Shown here: piece after piece, positions 9,067-16,897 of the stretch
How positions within the stretch are numbered: position 1 is the first letter of the stretch
How the letters are laid out: each line of letters opens with the position of its first letter
Assembly (NCBI RefSeq): GCF_000170795.1
Contig: NZ_ABCM01000030.1
Location: 1 to 32,071, forward strand
DNA length: 32,071 nucleotides
Direction of reading: 5' to 3'
Source of the DNA: Pedobacter sp. BAL39
Lineage (GTDB): Bacteria; Bacteroidota; Bacteroidia; Sphingobacteriales; Sphingobacteriaceae
Translations under genes and position numbers: made by a program
Notes under the pieces: generated by a model
Databases searched by the model: none
The model's input: the letters and a program-made list of their open reading frames with translations, nothing else
What the model was told of the DNA's origin: nothing

Positions 9067-9563
9067 TATACTTTCTCTTTTTTAGTTAACAATACCGCAC
9101 CAACCATTGCCGTAAGCAACAGAATTGATGACAGCTCAAAAGGCAACATGTAAGGACCAAAAAGTTCCTTCCCGAGGTTCTTCACTAAGCCAAGATTAGG
9201 GTTTCTGAGGACCACAGGATCCGAAATGGCCGTAGCTTTCAGCGACCCTACGATCGTGACGACCAGACAGCAGCCGGCTACCACACCAACCACCTTAACC
9301 AGGGTCGATTTAAGTGGTTCATTGTCCTTATTGAGGTTCAGCAACATCAGCACAAAAAGGAACAAGACCATAATTGCACCCATGTATACGATGAAATTCA
9401 CGACTGCCAGAAACTGAGCGTTCAGCAGGATGTAATGAACGGTTAATGTGAAGAAAGTAACAATTAAGTAAAGCACACTATGTACTGGGTTTTTTGCAAA
9501 AACCACCATCAGTGAAAAGATGACCGTCAATGTTGCTACAAAATAGAATACCGATGTACCCAT
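9066..9563 (-). CDS. nuoJ: NADH-quinone oxidoreductase subunit J
   Basis: The 165-residue NuoJ membrane subunit, whose third helix is thought to change shape during turnover and link quinone chemistry to pumping. The family core is seen in NPVHSVLYLIVTFFTLTVHYI (split here by its middle part) and VNFIVYMGAIMVLFLFVLMLL, with the mid-helix glycine expected at the flexible position. Five hydrophobic helices are evident. The gap of 48 bases after nuoI is one of the larger ones in the operon and holds a small perfect hairpin. Confidence 0.95.
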   Translation of the reverse strand: MGTSVFYFVATLTVIFSLMVVFAKNPVHSVLYLIVTFFTLTVHYILLNAQFLAVVNFIVYMGAIMVLFLFVLMLLNLNKDNEPLKSTLVKVVGVVAGCCLVVTIVGSLKATAISDPVVLRNPNLGLVKNLGKELFGPYMLPFELSSILLLTAMVGAVLLTKKEKV

Positions 9564-9611
9564 TATTTATGATTAAAACTGTTTATGTAAATAACCCTGA
9601 GGTTATGTAAG

Positions 9612-10115
9612 CTATGATTTGTTATTTAAAGGTTGTTCTACCAGTTTATCTTTTCCGTAGATGAAATCCTTGCGCAGATAGTCTGCCGGAACAATAGGCC
9701 CATCAAGATAAATCGCTTCTTTTGGACAGGCCTCTTCACAAAGTCCGCAGAAAATACAACGCAACATGTTGATCTCATATACCGAAGCATATTTCTCTTC
9801 ACGATAGAGCTGTTTCTCTTCCGGCTTACGCTCCGCAGCAATCATGGTGATCGCCTCTGCAGGACAGGATAAAGCACACAGTCCGCAGGCGGTGCAACGC
9901 TCTCTTCCATCCTCATCTCTTTTCAGCGAGTGCATTCCCCTGAAGTTGGTGGAGAACTCTCTCTGTACCTCGGGATACCTGATCGTAGCCTCCTTTTTGA
10001 AAAGGTGACTAAAGGTAATCGTCAAGCCCTTAGCGATCGCAGGCAAATACATGCGCTCCGACAAAGTAAGTGGCTTTTGTTCTAAGACTTTCTTTTTACT
10101 GGTTAATGGTTCCAT
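9612..10115 (-). CDS. nuoI: NADH-quinone oxidoreductase subunit I, two [4Fe-4S] clusters
   Basis: The 167-residue ferredoxin-like NuoI, which carries clusters N6a and N6b between the peripheral arm and the NuoB cluster. Two cysteine sets are complete: Cys74, Cys77, Cys80 and Cys84 (CTACGLCALSCP) and Cys120, Cys123, Cys126 and Cys130 (CIFCGLCEEACP). As in all 8Fe ferredoxins, the fourth cysteine of each set probably ligates the other cluster. The residues before the first set, including YLPAIAKGLTITFSHLF, form the N-terminal amphipathic anchor. It starts 35 bases after nuoH. Confidence 0.97.
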   Translation of the reverse strand: MEPLTSKKKVLEQKPLTLSERMYLPAIAKGLTITFSHLFKKEATIRYPEVQREFSTNFRGMHSLKRDEDGRERCTACGLCALSCPAEAITMIAAERKPEEKQLYREEKYASVYEINMLRCIFCGLCEEACPKEAIYLDGPIVPADYLRKDFIYGKDKLVEQPLNNKS

Positions 10116-10150
10116 TAAACCTCCTTATTATATTTCCGCAGGGCGGACAG

Positions 10151-11188
10151 TTAAAATTTTTCAATTATAGCAATGACAATACTTGTGATGACCACATTGG
10201 CAATAGCCAGCGGGATCAGCCCTTTCCATCCCAGGTGCATCAGCTGATCATAACGGAAACGCGGGATTGTCCAGCGCACCCACATGAAGAAGAAGATGAA
10301 CGCAAAGATTTTCGCGAAGAATACTGCTGTACCTATTAATGGTGCTATTACAGGACCTGCCTGTACCAATACCCAGTCCATTCCAGGGTAGTTATATCCT
10401 CCAAAATACAAGCTGGCCATTACTGCCGAAGAAACAAACATATTGATGTATTCGGCAAACAAGTAAAAACCTAGCTTCATGGAAGAATATTCTGTGTGGT
10501 AACCACCGATCAGTTCCGTCTCACATTCAGGTAAATCGAATGGCGCCCTGTTCGTTTCTGCAAAAGAACAGATCATAAACAGGATGAAACCTACCGGCTG
10601 ATAAAGCACGTTCCAATGCCAGCCATGCTGATTGGCTACGATTTCGCCAATGCTCATCGTATTGGTAACCAATAACAAGGCAATGATAGACAAGCCCATT
10701 GCAATCTCGTAACTAATATTCTGTGAAGCTGCACGAATTGCACTCAGCAACGAATATTTATTGTTGGAAGCCCAGCCACCAATCATCACACCATATACAC
10801 CCAGAGAAACGACACCGAAGATGTACAATACACCTACGTTAATATCCGTAACCTGTAAAGGGATCACACGGTCGCCTATCGTCATATCTGGGCCCCATGG
10901 AATTACAGCAGTACCAATACAGGCTGTCAGCATAGCCAGTCCAGGACCTACCATAAACAACCATTTATTGGAATTTGAAGGAACAATTTCTTCCTTCATA
11001 AACATTTTTACCCCATCTGCTAATGGCTGAAGTATCCCGAAAGGGCCAGCTCTGTCAGGACCCAAACGATCCTGCAGGAATGCCGCCACCTTTCTTTCTG
11101 CATAGGTGGAATACATAGCAATCAGCAGGCTTATACCGAAAATGATCGCTACCAGTACAAATTTTTCAATTACAAAAGCTATATCCAT
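10151..11188 (-). CDS. nuoH: NADH-quinone oxidoreductase subunit H
   Basis: The 345-residue NuoH, the membrane subunit that builds the quinone chamber with NuoB and NuoD. Typical segments are YAERKVAAFLQDRLGPDRAG near residues 28-47, which contains the quinone-channel acidic loop, and ETNRAPFDLPECETELIGGY in the middle, with the conserved acidic cluster. Eight hydrophobic helices are visible. Its ATG shares one base with the nuoG stop (TAATG), so the two are likely coupled in translation. Confidence 0.97.
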   Translation of the reverse strand: MDIAFVIEKFVLVAIIFGISLLIAMYSTYAERKVAAFLQDRLGPDRAGPFGILQPLADGVKMFMKEEIVPSNSNKWLFMVGPGLAMLTACIGTAVIPWGPDMTIGDRVIPLQVTDINVGVLYIFGVVSLGVYGVMIGGWASNNKYSLLSAIRAASQNISYEIAMGLSIIALLLVTNTMSIGEIVANQHGWHWNVLYQPVGFILFMICSFAETNRAPFDLPECETELIGGYHTEYSSMKLGFYLFAEYINMFVSSAVMASLYFGGYNYPGMDWVLVQAGPVIAPLIGTAVFFAKIFAFIFFFMWVRWTIPRFRYDQLMHLGWKGLIPLAIANVVITSIVIAIIEKF

Positions 11189-12192
11189 TAGAATTTGGCG
11201 GTTTTTTCTAGTTCAATCCTGTTTGCCTCTTTCAGTTTTTCATTGTTTTGAATCACTGGAAGCGGTTTCAATGTTTCATAGTGGTTGGATGCAATTACCG
11301 AGGTATCACTGATGTGAGTAGGATGCTCAATTACCCAGTCGGCAGTTTTCTTTTTATCGAAACGACAGGTATTGCATATAAATTCTTCCACCTCACCATA
11401 TACATCCTTACGTGCAGTAACGCGCAATACATCTTCCCCTTTATACCATAGTGTGACCTTGCCACTGCAGGTAGGACAATCTCTGTGTGCATCAATTGGC
11501 TTAGTAAACCAAACGCGGTTTTTGAAACGGAACGTTTTGTCCGTCAATGCACCTACAGGACATACATCAATCACATTACCAGAAAAATCATTATCTACAG
11601 CCGTTTGGATATAGGTAGAAATCTCTGAATGATCGCCACGGTTAAGGATACCGTGAACCCTTTTATTCGTAATCTGATCGGCTGTAAATACACAGCGGTA
11701 ACAAAGGATACACCTGTTCATGTGCAACTGGATCTTATCTCCGATGTCTATACGCTCGAAAGTGCGTCGCTCAAATTCGTATCTTGTTTTTTGCAAACCA
11801 TGTTCGTAACCCAGGTTCTGCAGATCGCATTCCCCAGCCTGGTCACATACCGGACAGTCAAGCGGGTGGTTGATCAGCAGCATCTCTACAACACCACTTC
11901 TTGCCTCAATTACTTCCGGGGAGGTAATGTTCATCACTTCCATTCCGTCCATTACTGTCGTACGGCACGAAGCAACTAATTTGGGCATCGGGCGCGGGTC
12001 TTTCTCAGAGCCTTTGCTGACCTTAACGATACAGGTACGGCATTTACCGCCACTGCCTTCTAATTTGGAATAGTAGCACATTGCAGGAGGAACAATATCT
12101 CCGCCAATCTGTCTCGCAGCGTTCAGGATGGTTGTACCCGGTGCTACCTCTACTGTTATTCCGTCTATGGTTACCTTAACTTTATCACTCAT
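11188..12192 (-). CDS. nuoG: NADH-quinone oxidoreductase subunit G, short form without Mo-type domain
   Basis: A 334-residue iron-sulfur subunit, far shorter than NuoG of E. coli (about 900 residues), because the C-terminal molybdopterin-oxidoreductase-like domain is absent. I chose the ATG at 12192 (MSDKVKVTIDG), as the longer upstream frame overlaps nuoF and has no family-like sequence. Ligands visible for each cluster: Cys39, Cys51, Cys54 and Cys76 for the [2Fe-2S] cluster N1b; His109, Cys113, Cys116 and Cys122 for N5; Cys161, Cys164, Cys167 and Cys211 for N4. A fourth set, Cys239, Cys242, Cys273 and Cys276, lies at the C-terminal end as CxxC, 30 residues, CxxC, which differs from the known N7 spacing. 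The frame ends cleanly and touches nuoH, so this is a natural short form, as I recall for other Bacteroidota, not a broken gene. Confidence 0.93.
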   Translation of the reverse strand: MSDKVKVTIDGITVEVAPGTTILNAARQIGGDIVPPAMCYYSKLEGSGGKCRTCIVKVSKGSEKDPRPMPKLVASCRTTVMDGMEVMNITSPEVIEARSGVVEMLLINHPLDCPVCDQAGECDLQNLGYEHGLQKTRYEFERRTFERIDIGDKIQLHMNRCILCYRCVFTADQITNKRVHGILNRGDHSEISTYIQTAVDNDFSGNVIDVCPVGALTDKTFRFKNRVWFTKPIDAHRDCPTCSGKVTLWYKGEDVLRVTARKDVYGEVEEFICNTCRFDKKKTADWVIEHPTHISDTSVIASNHYETLKPLPVIQNNEKLKEANRIELEKTAKF

Positions 12193-12211
12193 TGTTAAAG
12201 ATGTTGTATGA

Positions 12212-13573
12212 TCATTCTGTAATTGCTGCTTTGGCGATTGGCTCAGCGTAATTTGCCAGTCCATAATTGGTATCAAGGCTTTTCACAGGTTCCTTGACAT
12301 GCCATTCAAATTCATCCCTGAAATGTCTGATGGCACTCGCTACAGGCCATGCTGCAGCATCTCCCAAAGGACAAATGGTATTTCCTTCGATGTTCTTCGA
12401 AACGTCTACCAGAAGATCAATGTCGCTCATTTTGCCATGACCGTACTCAATACGGTGCAGTACCTTTTCCATCCATCCAGTACCCTCACGACAAGGGGAA
12501 CACTGCCCACAGCTTTCATGGTGGTAGAAACGCGCAAAATTCCAGGTATTTCTTACAATACACTGATCTTCATCAAAGGCAATAAATCCACCGGATCCCA
12601 TCATTGTACCCGTAGCAAAACCACCTTCAGATAATGATTCATAACTCATCAAACGCGGGTCACCATTGGCCAGTTTTAAGGTTAAGTTAGCCGGAAGCAC
12701 AGGAACAGAAGAGCCCCCGGCAACTGTAGCCTTTAATCTTTTTCCATTGGCAATACCACCGCAATATTCATCGGAGTAGATAAACTCCTCAACAGGAAGC
12801 CCCAGTTCAATTTCATATACACCTGGACGTACCAGGTTCCCTGAAGCTGAAATCAGCTTTGTGCCAGTACTGCGACCGATACCAATTTTTGCATACTCCT
12901 CTCCGCCATCGTTGATGATCGGAACTGTCGCCGCAATGGATTCTACGTTATTCACTACCGTAGGACAGCCGTAAAGTCCCGCAATCGCAGGAAAGGGAGG
13001 TTTAATCCTTGGATTACCACGTTTGCCTTCCAGCGACTCTAATAAAGCGGTTTCTTCACCGCAGATATAAGCACCACCACCCGGCTGAACATACAGCTCC
13101 AGGTCATAACCTGTACCCAAAATATTTTTACCTAAAAATCCGGCCTGTTTTGCCTCTGCAATCGCCCGTTCCAGAATCCTGATCTGTGGCATCATCTCTC
13201 CCCTAACATAGATGTAAGAGGTATTTGCACCAAGTGCAAAACTGGAGACAATCATACCTTCGATCAGCGCATGCGGAATATGCGTCATCAGATACCTGTC
13301 TTTGAATGTTCCAGGTTCCGACTCATCGGCATTGCACACCAGGTAACGTGGAACTCCTTCAGGTTTTGCCAGAAAACTCCATTTCATTCCCGTAGGGAAT
13401 CCGGCACCTCCGCGTCCGCGAAGTCCTGATTTCTTCACTTCTTCCACCACTTCATCGGGAGTAAGTGTTTTCAAAGCTTTTTCTACAGCACGGTACCCGC
13501 CCTTTTGGCGATAGACATCAAGTGTGTTGATGCCAGGTACGTTTATATGTTCTAATAATAGTTTACGAGCCAT
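12212..13573 (-). CDS. nuoF: NADH-quinone oxidoreductase subunit F (FMN, NADH site, N3)
   Basis: The 453-residue NuoF, where NADH is oxidised and electrons pass to FMN and cluster N3. The flavin and nucleotide motifs are GLRGRGGAGFPTGMKW (residues 50-65), CNADESEPGTFKDR (80-93) and GGGAYICGEETAL (165-177). The [4Fe-4S] ligands are Cys355, Cys358 and Cys361 in ESCGQCSPCREGTGW, with Cys401 in NTICPLGDAAAWP. Its start shares one base with the nuoE stop (TAATG). The start of nuoG follows after 19 bases. Confidence 0.98.
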   Translation of the reverse strand: MARKLLLEHINVPGINTLDVYRQKGGYRAVEKALKTLTPDEVVEEVKKSGLRGRGGAGFPTGMKWSFLAKPEGVPRYLVCNADESEPGTFKDRYLMTHIPHALIEGMIVSSFALGANTSYIYVRGEMMPQIRILERAIAEAKQAGFLGKNILGTGYDLELYVQPGGGAYICGEETALLESLEGKRGNPRIKPPFPAIAGLYGCPTVVNNVESIAATVPIINDGGEEYAKIGIGRSTGTKLISASGNLVRPGVYEIELGLPVEEFIYSDEYCGGIANGKRLKATVAGGSSVPVLPANLTLKLANGDPRLMSYESLSEGGFATGTMMGSGGFIAFDEDQCIVRNTWNFARFYHHESCGQCSPCREGTGWMEKVLHRIEYGHGKMSDIDLLVDVSKNIEGNTICPLGDAAAWPVASAIRHFRDEFEWHVKEPVKSLDTNYGLANYAEPIAKAAITE

Positions 13574-14085
13574 TATTTCTTGCGTAAGTCTTGTATCAAA
13601 TCGTCCAGCTTCTGTTTATCCAGGTTCTCGTAGAAAGTATATTCAGGGCCAATCTGCAGTACAGGGCCATAGCCACATGCTGCCAGGCATTCCACACCTC
13701 TCCAGCTGAACAAACCATCGGGAGTCACTTCTCCCTCTTTCACGCCTAAAGTCTGCTCCAGGTGGTCCATCAGTTTTTCTGCACCCACCAGACAGCAAGG
13801 TCCCGTTCGACAGATCTCCAGCATATACTTACCTTGTGGTTTTAAGAAGTACATCGTATAAAACGAAGCCACCTCATAAACCTCAATAGGCTGTATGTTC
13901 AGGTACTCTGCTACTTTATCCATAGCGTTGGCACTCAGCCAGCCCAGCTCAGCCTGCACTTCATGCAGAATCGGCAGCAGGGCGGATTTGTGTTTACCCT
14001 CAGGATAACGGCTCACGATCTCGGCACACTTTTCCAATAAAGCTGCTGAAAACGCAACGGGTTGTTGTTCTTCTACTTTAAGCAT
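13573..14085 (-). CDS. nuoE: NADH-quinone oxidoreductase subunit E, [2Fe-2S]
   Basis: The 170-residue thioredoxin-like NuoE with the off-path [2Fe-2S] cluster N1a. The ligands are Cys92 and Cys97 in CRTGPCCLVGAE and Cys133 and Cys137 in ECLAACGYGPVLQI, giving the C-x4-C and C-x3-C pattern of the family. The N-terminal helical part contains LPILHEVQAELGWLS, also typical. Its start overlaps the end of nuoD by eight bases and its stop overlaps nuoF by one, so NuoE and NuoF, which form a subcomplex, are made from tightly coupled frames. Confidence 0.97.
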   Translation of the reverse strand: MLKVEEQQPVAFSAALLEKCAEIVSRYPEGKHKSALLPILHEVQAELGWLSANAMDKVAEYLNIQPIEVYEVASFYTMYFLKPQGKYMLEICRTGPCCLVGAEKLMDHLEQTLGVKEGEVTPDGLFSWRGVECLAACGYGPVLQIGPEYTFYENLDKQKLDDLIQDLRKK

Positions 14086-15292
14086 CTAATTCTCCAGCAA
14101 TAATATTCATACTACTCATGTTAATAATGGCATCCGACAATAACATGCCTTTACTCATGGGCGCAAACATTTGATAATTTATGAAGCTAGGCCTTCTGAA
14201 GTGCAAACGGTAAGGCGTTCTCCCCCCATCGTTGATCAGGTAAAACCCAAGCTCTCCGTTGCCACCCTCTACAGAGTGATAAACTTCCGCCTTCGGTGCA
14301 TCAATCTCCCCCATTACAATTTTAAAGTGGTAGATCAGCGCTTCCATGTTATTATAAACCTCTTCCTTAGCCGGCAGATAAAACTCTGGCACGTCGGCAT
14401 GAAAAATATCTGAGGGCTCCTGTTTCAGTTTTTCCAGGCCCTGTTCGATCAGACGCAGGCTCTGCCACATTTCTTCATTACGTACGAGGTAACGGTCGTA
14501 AATGTCGCCGCTGGTTCCCACAGGGACTTCAAAATCGAAATCCTGATAAGAAGCATATGGATCGCTGACACGCACGTCATAATCTACGCCTGCAGAACGC
14601 AGTAATGGTCCGGTCCATCCGTAATCAAGTGCTTGTTCGGCACTCACGGCAGCAACGCCGGCAGTACGGTCTATAAAAATCCGGTTACGGTTTAGTAAGC
14701 TCTCAAACTCTCTTAGTGCAACCGGGAACTCTTTTAAAAATTTATTGATCTTGGTGAAGGCAATTTCGTTGAAGTTACGTTCAAAGCCCCCGATACGACC
14801 AATGTTCGTTGTCAGCCGCGCCCCACAAACCTCCTCGAAGATTTCATAGATGTGCTCCCTGAACTGGAACAGGTACAGGAAGGTGGTTGTAGCACCTGTA
14901 TCCTGTGCAATGATGGTGTTGCAAATAATGTGATCTGCAATACGCGATAGCTCCATTATGATCACGCGGAGGTAATCAACACGTTTTGGAAGCTGTATGT
15001 TCAACAGTTTCTCTACCGTCATGTGCCAGCCCATATTATTGATCGGCGAGGAGCAGTAGTTCAACCTGTCTGTTAAAGGCGTGATCTGGTAAAATGGCCT
15101 GTGCTCAGCAATTTTCTCAAAAGCACGGTGGATATAGCCAATGGTAGAAACACCACTTACGATACGCTCACCATCCAGCTGGATCACATTCTGAAAAACA
15201 CCATGCGTTGCAGGGTGTGTCGGACCCAGGTTAAGTGTAACCAACTCATCCTGCGGATCATTGTCTGTATATACCGGTTGATTGTGATTCAT
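14078..15292 (-). CDS. nuoD: NADH-quinone oxidoreductase subunit D
   Basis: The 404-residue 49-kDa-type subunit NuoD, related to NiFe hydrogenase large subunits but without metal ligands, forming the quinone pocket with NuoB. Conserved segments are LNLGPTHPATHGVFQ near the N-terminus, with the quinone-site histidine, IGYIHRAFEKIAEHRPF, ITPLTDRLNYCSS, and GGRTPYRLHFRRPSF close to the C-terminus. I start it at the ATG at 15292 (MNHNQPVYTD), four bases after nuoC. A longer frame exists only from a TTG at 15307, which would overlap nuoC. NuoC and NuoD are separate here, unlike the fused form in E. coli. Confidence 0.97.
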   Translation of the reverse strand: MNHNQPVYTDNDPQDELVTLNLGPTHPATHGVFQNVIQLDGERIVSGVSTIGYIHRAFEKIAEHRPFYQITPLTDRLNYCSSPINNMGWHMTVEKLLNIQLPKRVDYLRVIIMELSRIADHIICNTIIAQDTGATTTFLYLFQFREHIYEIFEEVCGARLTTNIGRIGGFERNFNEIAFTKINKFLKEFPVALREFESLLNRNRIFIDRTAGVAAVSAEQALDYGWTGPLLRSAGVDYDVRVSDPYASYQDFDFEVPVGTSGDIYDRYLVRNEEMWQSLRLIEQGLEKLKQEPSDIFHADVPEFYLPAKEEVYNNMEALIYHFKIVMGEIDAPKAEVYHSVEGGNGELGFYLINDGGRTPYRLHFRRPSFINYQMFAPMSKGMLLSDAIINMSSMNIIAGELDA

Positions 15293-15296
15293 ATGC

Positions 15297-15800
15297 TTAT
15301 CTACCAAAGTATTCGTCTTTTTTATCTACCCGGTTTGGATCTTCCAGCGGGTATTGTTTCAGCATAGGATGAACGCCAAGCTCATCCATATTTAAAATCC
15401 TGCGCAGGTCAGGATGCCCTTCAAAACGGACCCCAAAAAAGTCGTAGGTTTCACGTTCCATCCAGTTTGCGGCATTCCAAAGGGTTGTTGCCGTAGGAAT
15501 GGTAGGATGATTCTCATCAATAAATACCTTCACACGAACCCTAATCCGTTTTACCATGCTGTGCAGGTGATAAACCACCGCAATGCCATGTTTTTTTTCC
15601 GGGTAGTGTACCGCTGTGATATCTGTAAGAAAATTGAAGTTTGCAATGCTATTCTCCTTTAAAAAAGTCAGCACATTGATGATACTGTCTTTGTGAGTTT
15701 CAAAGGTGAGTAAACCATAAGGTTCATTTACCCCAATAATCTGACCGCCAAACTTTTCGGTAAGTGCCTGTACAAGTTCCTGGTTCGTTACTTCCGCCAT
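15297..15800 (-). CDS. nuoC: NADH-quinone oxidoreductase subunit C
   Basis: The 167-residue 30-kDa-type subunit NuoC of the peripheral arm; it has no cofactor and braces NuoD. The family signature lies in the C-terminal half: NWMERETYDFFGVRFEGHPDLRRIL (split here by its core), followed by the YPLEDPNR tail. The N-terminal half contains LTDITAVHYPEKKHGIAVVYH, typical of the Complex1_30kDa domain. It starts with an ATG sharing one base with the nuoB stop (TAATG), and ends four bases before nuoD. Confidence 0.97.
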   Translation of the reverse strand: MAEVTNQELVQALTEKFGGQIIGVNEPYGLLTFETHKDSIINVLTFLKENSIANFNFLTDITAVHYPEKKHGIAVVYHLHSMVKRIRVRVKVFIDENHPTIPTATTLWNAANWMERETYDFFGVRFEGHPDLRRILNMDELGVHPMLKQYPLEDPNRVDKKDEYFGR

Positions 15801-16342
15801 TATAATATTCCGTATGAAGCCAACATTTCTTTATATTGATCAGAATTTCTTCTTCTGCCAGATTCGTTTCTCACAAGCTCCTGGATTTTACCAAATCCAT
15901 CCAGAATCGCTTCCGGTCGTGGTGGACATCCGGGAACGTACACGTCAACAGGGATGATCTCATCAATACCTTGCAGCACCGAATACGTGTCGAAGATCCC
16001 GCCGCTCGAGGCACATGCGCCGACAGCAATTACCCAACGTGGCTCGGCCATCTGCAGATATACCTGCTTCAGTACCGGACTCATCTTCTTGGCGATGGTT
16101 CCCATCACCATCAGCAAATCTGCCTGACGGGGTGAAAAACTCAAACGTTCGGAACCGAAACGACCAAAGTCATAATGGGAACCCATAGTGGCCATAAACT
16201 CAATACCACAACATGAAGTAGCGAATGGCAAAGGCCATAATGAATGAGAGCGTGCCAGGCCGATAACTTTGTCTAAAGAGGTGGCAAAAAAACCAGATCC
16301 TTCTATGCCCGGGGGCGCGTCTACTATATTGATGTCACTCAT
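15800..16342 (-). CDS. nuoB: NADH-quinone oxidoreductase subunit B (cluster N2)
   Basis: The 180-residue PSST-type subunit NuoB, which holds N2, the terminal cluster that reduces quinone. The unusual tandem cysteines are present as Cys44-Cys45 in PFATSCCGIEFMA, with Cys110 in AVGACASSGG and Cys139 in VPGCPPRPEA. I prefer the ATG at 16342 (MSDINIVDAPPG), which gives the usual family N-terminus; another ATG at 16366 would add eight hydrophobic residues of no family likeness. About 110 bases separate it from nuoA, the widest gap in the operon, and that gap holds a perfect -7-like element. Confidence 0.97.
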   Translation of the reverse strand: MSDINIVDAPPGIEGSGFFATSLDKVIGLARSHSLWPLPFATSCCGIEFMATMGSHYDFGRFGSERLSFSPRQADLLMVMGTIAKKMSPVLKQVYLQMAEPRWVIAVGACASSGGIFDTYSVLQGIDEIIPVDVYVPGCPPRPEAILDGFGKIQELVRNESGRRRNSDQYKEMLASYGIL

Positions 16343-16385
16343 GATACAAAACGAAAAAAGGCTCATCCCTACAAAGAATGAACCG

Positions 16386-16393
16386 CAAATTTA
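16386..16393 (-). promoter_or_regulatory. Possible internal -7 element before nuoB
   Basis: On the minus strand this reads TAAATTTG, an exact match to the Bacteroidota -7 consensus TAnnTTTG. It lies in the 109-base gap between nuoA and nuoB, where such a promoter would give a leader of about 35-40 bases. I do not find a matching TTTG or TTG at the right distance upstream, so it may be chance in AT-rich sequence. Confidence 0.3.
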
Positions 16394-16451
16394 CAATATT
16401 TGGTAGGAAAAGACTTAAAGCATACAGATTTAGAAACAATCTAAATAGGTT

Positions 16452-16823
16452 TTAATTCCAATCCAGCGCTTTCTTTTTGAGGATATAGATGAAGCCAAGC
16501 AGTAGTGTTGCCATGAAGACAAACATCTCAATCATCCCCGTCATCCCAAGCTCTCTGAAGTTGACAGCCCAAGGGTACATGAAGATCACCTCCACATCAA
16601 ACAGCACAAACAGAATGGCTACCAGGAAGTATTTTACTGAGAAAGGCTGACGAGCATTACCGACCACTTTAACCCCAGCTTCAAAAGTCGATAATTTGTC
16701 GGCAGTCTTGCGCGTGGGACCTAAAAAATGTGTTGCCACTAAAGTAACTACAACGAAGCCCAGGGCAACAATAACTTGAAAAATAATAGGTAGAAAATCG
16801 ACAGGTACGCTTTGGGTTTCCAT
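16452..16823 (-). CDS. nuoA: NADH-quinone oxidoreductase subunit A
   Basis: The 123-residue NuoA, a three-helix membrane subunit near the quinone site. The diagnostic core is KLSTFEAGVKVVGNARQPFS, a variant of the usual loop between helices one and two, followed by FSVKYFLVAILFVLFDVEVIFMYPW, in which the conserved acidic residues of the second helix appear. I place the start at the ATG at 16823 (METQSVPVDF). A longer frame to 16868 would run back through the terminator hairpin of the preceding gene and add 15 residues with no family likeness. It is the first gene of the nuo operon. Confidence 0.94.
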   Translation of the reverse strand: METQSVPVDFLPIIFQVIVALGFVVVTLVATHFLGPTRKTADKLSTFEAGVKVVGNARQPFSVKYFLVAILFVLFDVEVIFMYPWAVNFRELGMTGMIEMFVFMATLLLGFIYILKKKALDWN

Positions 16824-16839
16824 GGAATATAATTTTGGA

Positions 16840-16870
16840 CAAAAATAAAACAAAAAAGGCAGGATCACAA
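16840..16870 (-). promoter_or_regulatory. Candidate nuo operon promoter
   Basis: Read on the minus strand, TTG (16870-16868), a 20-base spacer and TATTTTTG (16847-16840) match the Bacteroidota pattern TTG-N17-23-TAnnTTTG. The start of transcription would fall near 16834, about 11 bases before the nuoA ATG. The -33 part lies in the loop of the terminator of the preceding gene, so the two signals overlap. The -7 match is perfect; the assignment rests on consensus alone. Confidence 0.5.
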
Positions 16871-16881
16871 CCCTGCCTTTT
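16852..16881 (-). terminator. Rho-independent terminator after the exbB-TPR operon
   Basis: The minus strand has AAAAGGCAGG (16881-16872), an eight-base loop and CCTGCCTTTT (16863-16854), a perfect ten-base stem, running straight into T residues (16855-16852) and a T-rich stretch. It lies 17 bases after the TPR stop codon, so it should end the operon before nuoA. Confidence 0.85.
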
Positions 16882-16897
16882 CATTTATTTGATGGTA

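Noticed and set aside
11188..12192. Truncated or broken nuoG
   Set aside because: The frame is clean, the ligands for three clusters are complete, and the stop is fused to the nuoH start; it is a natural short form.
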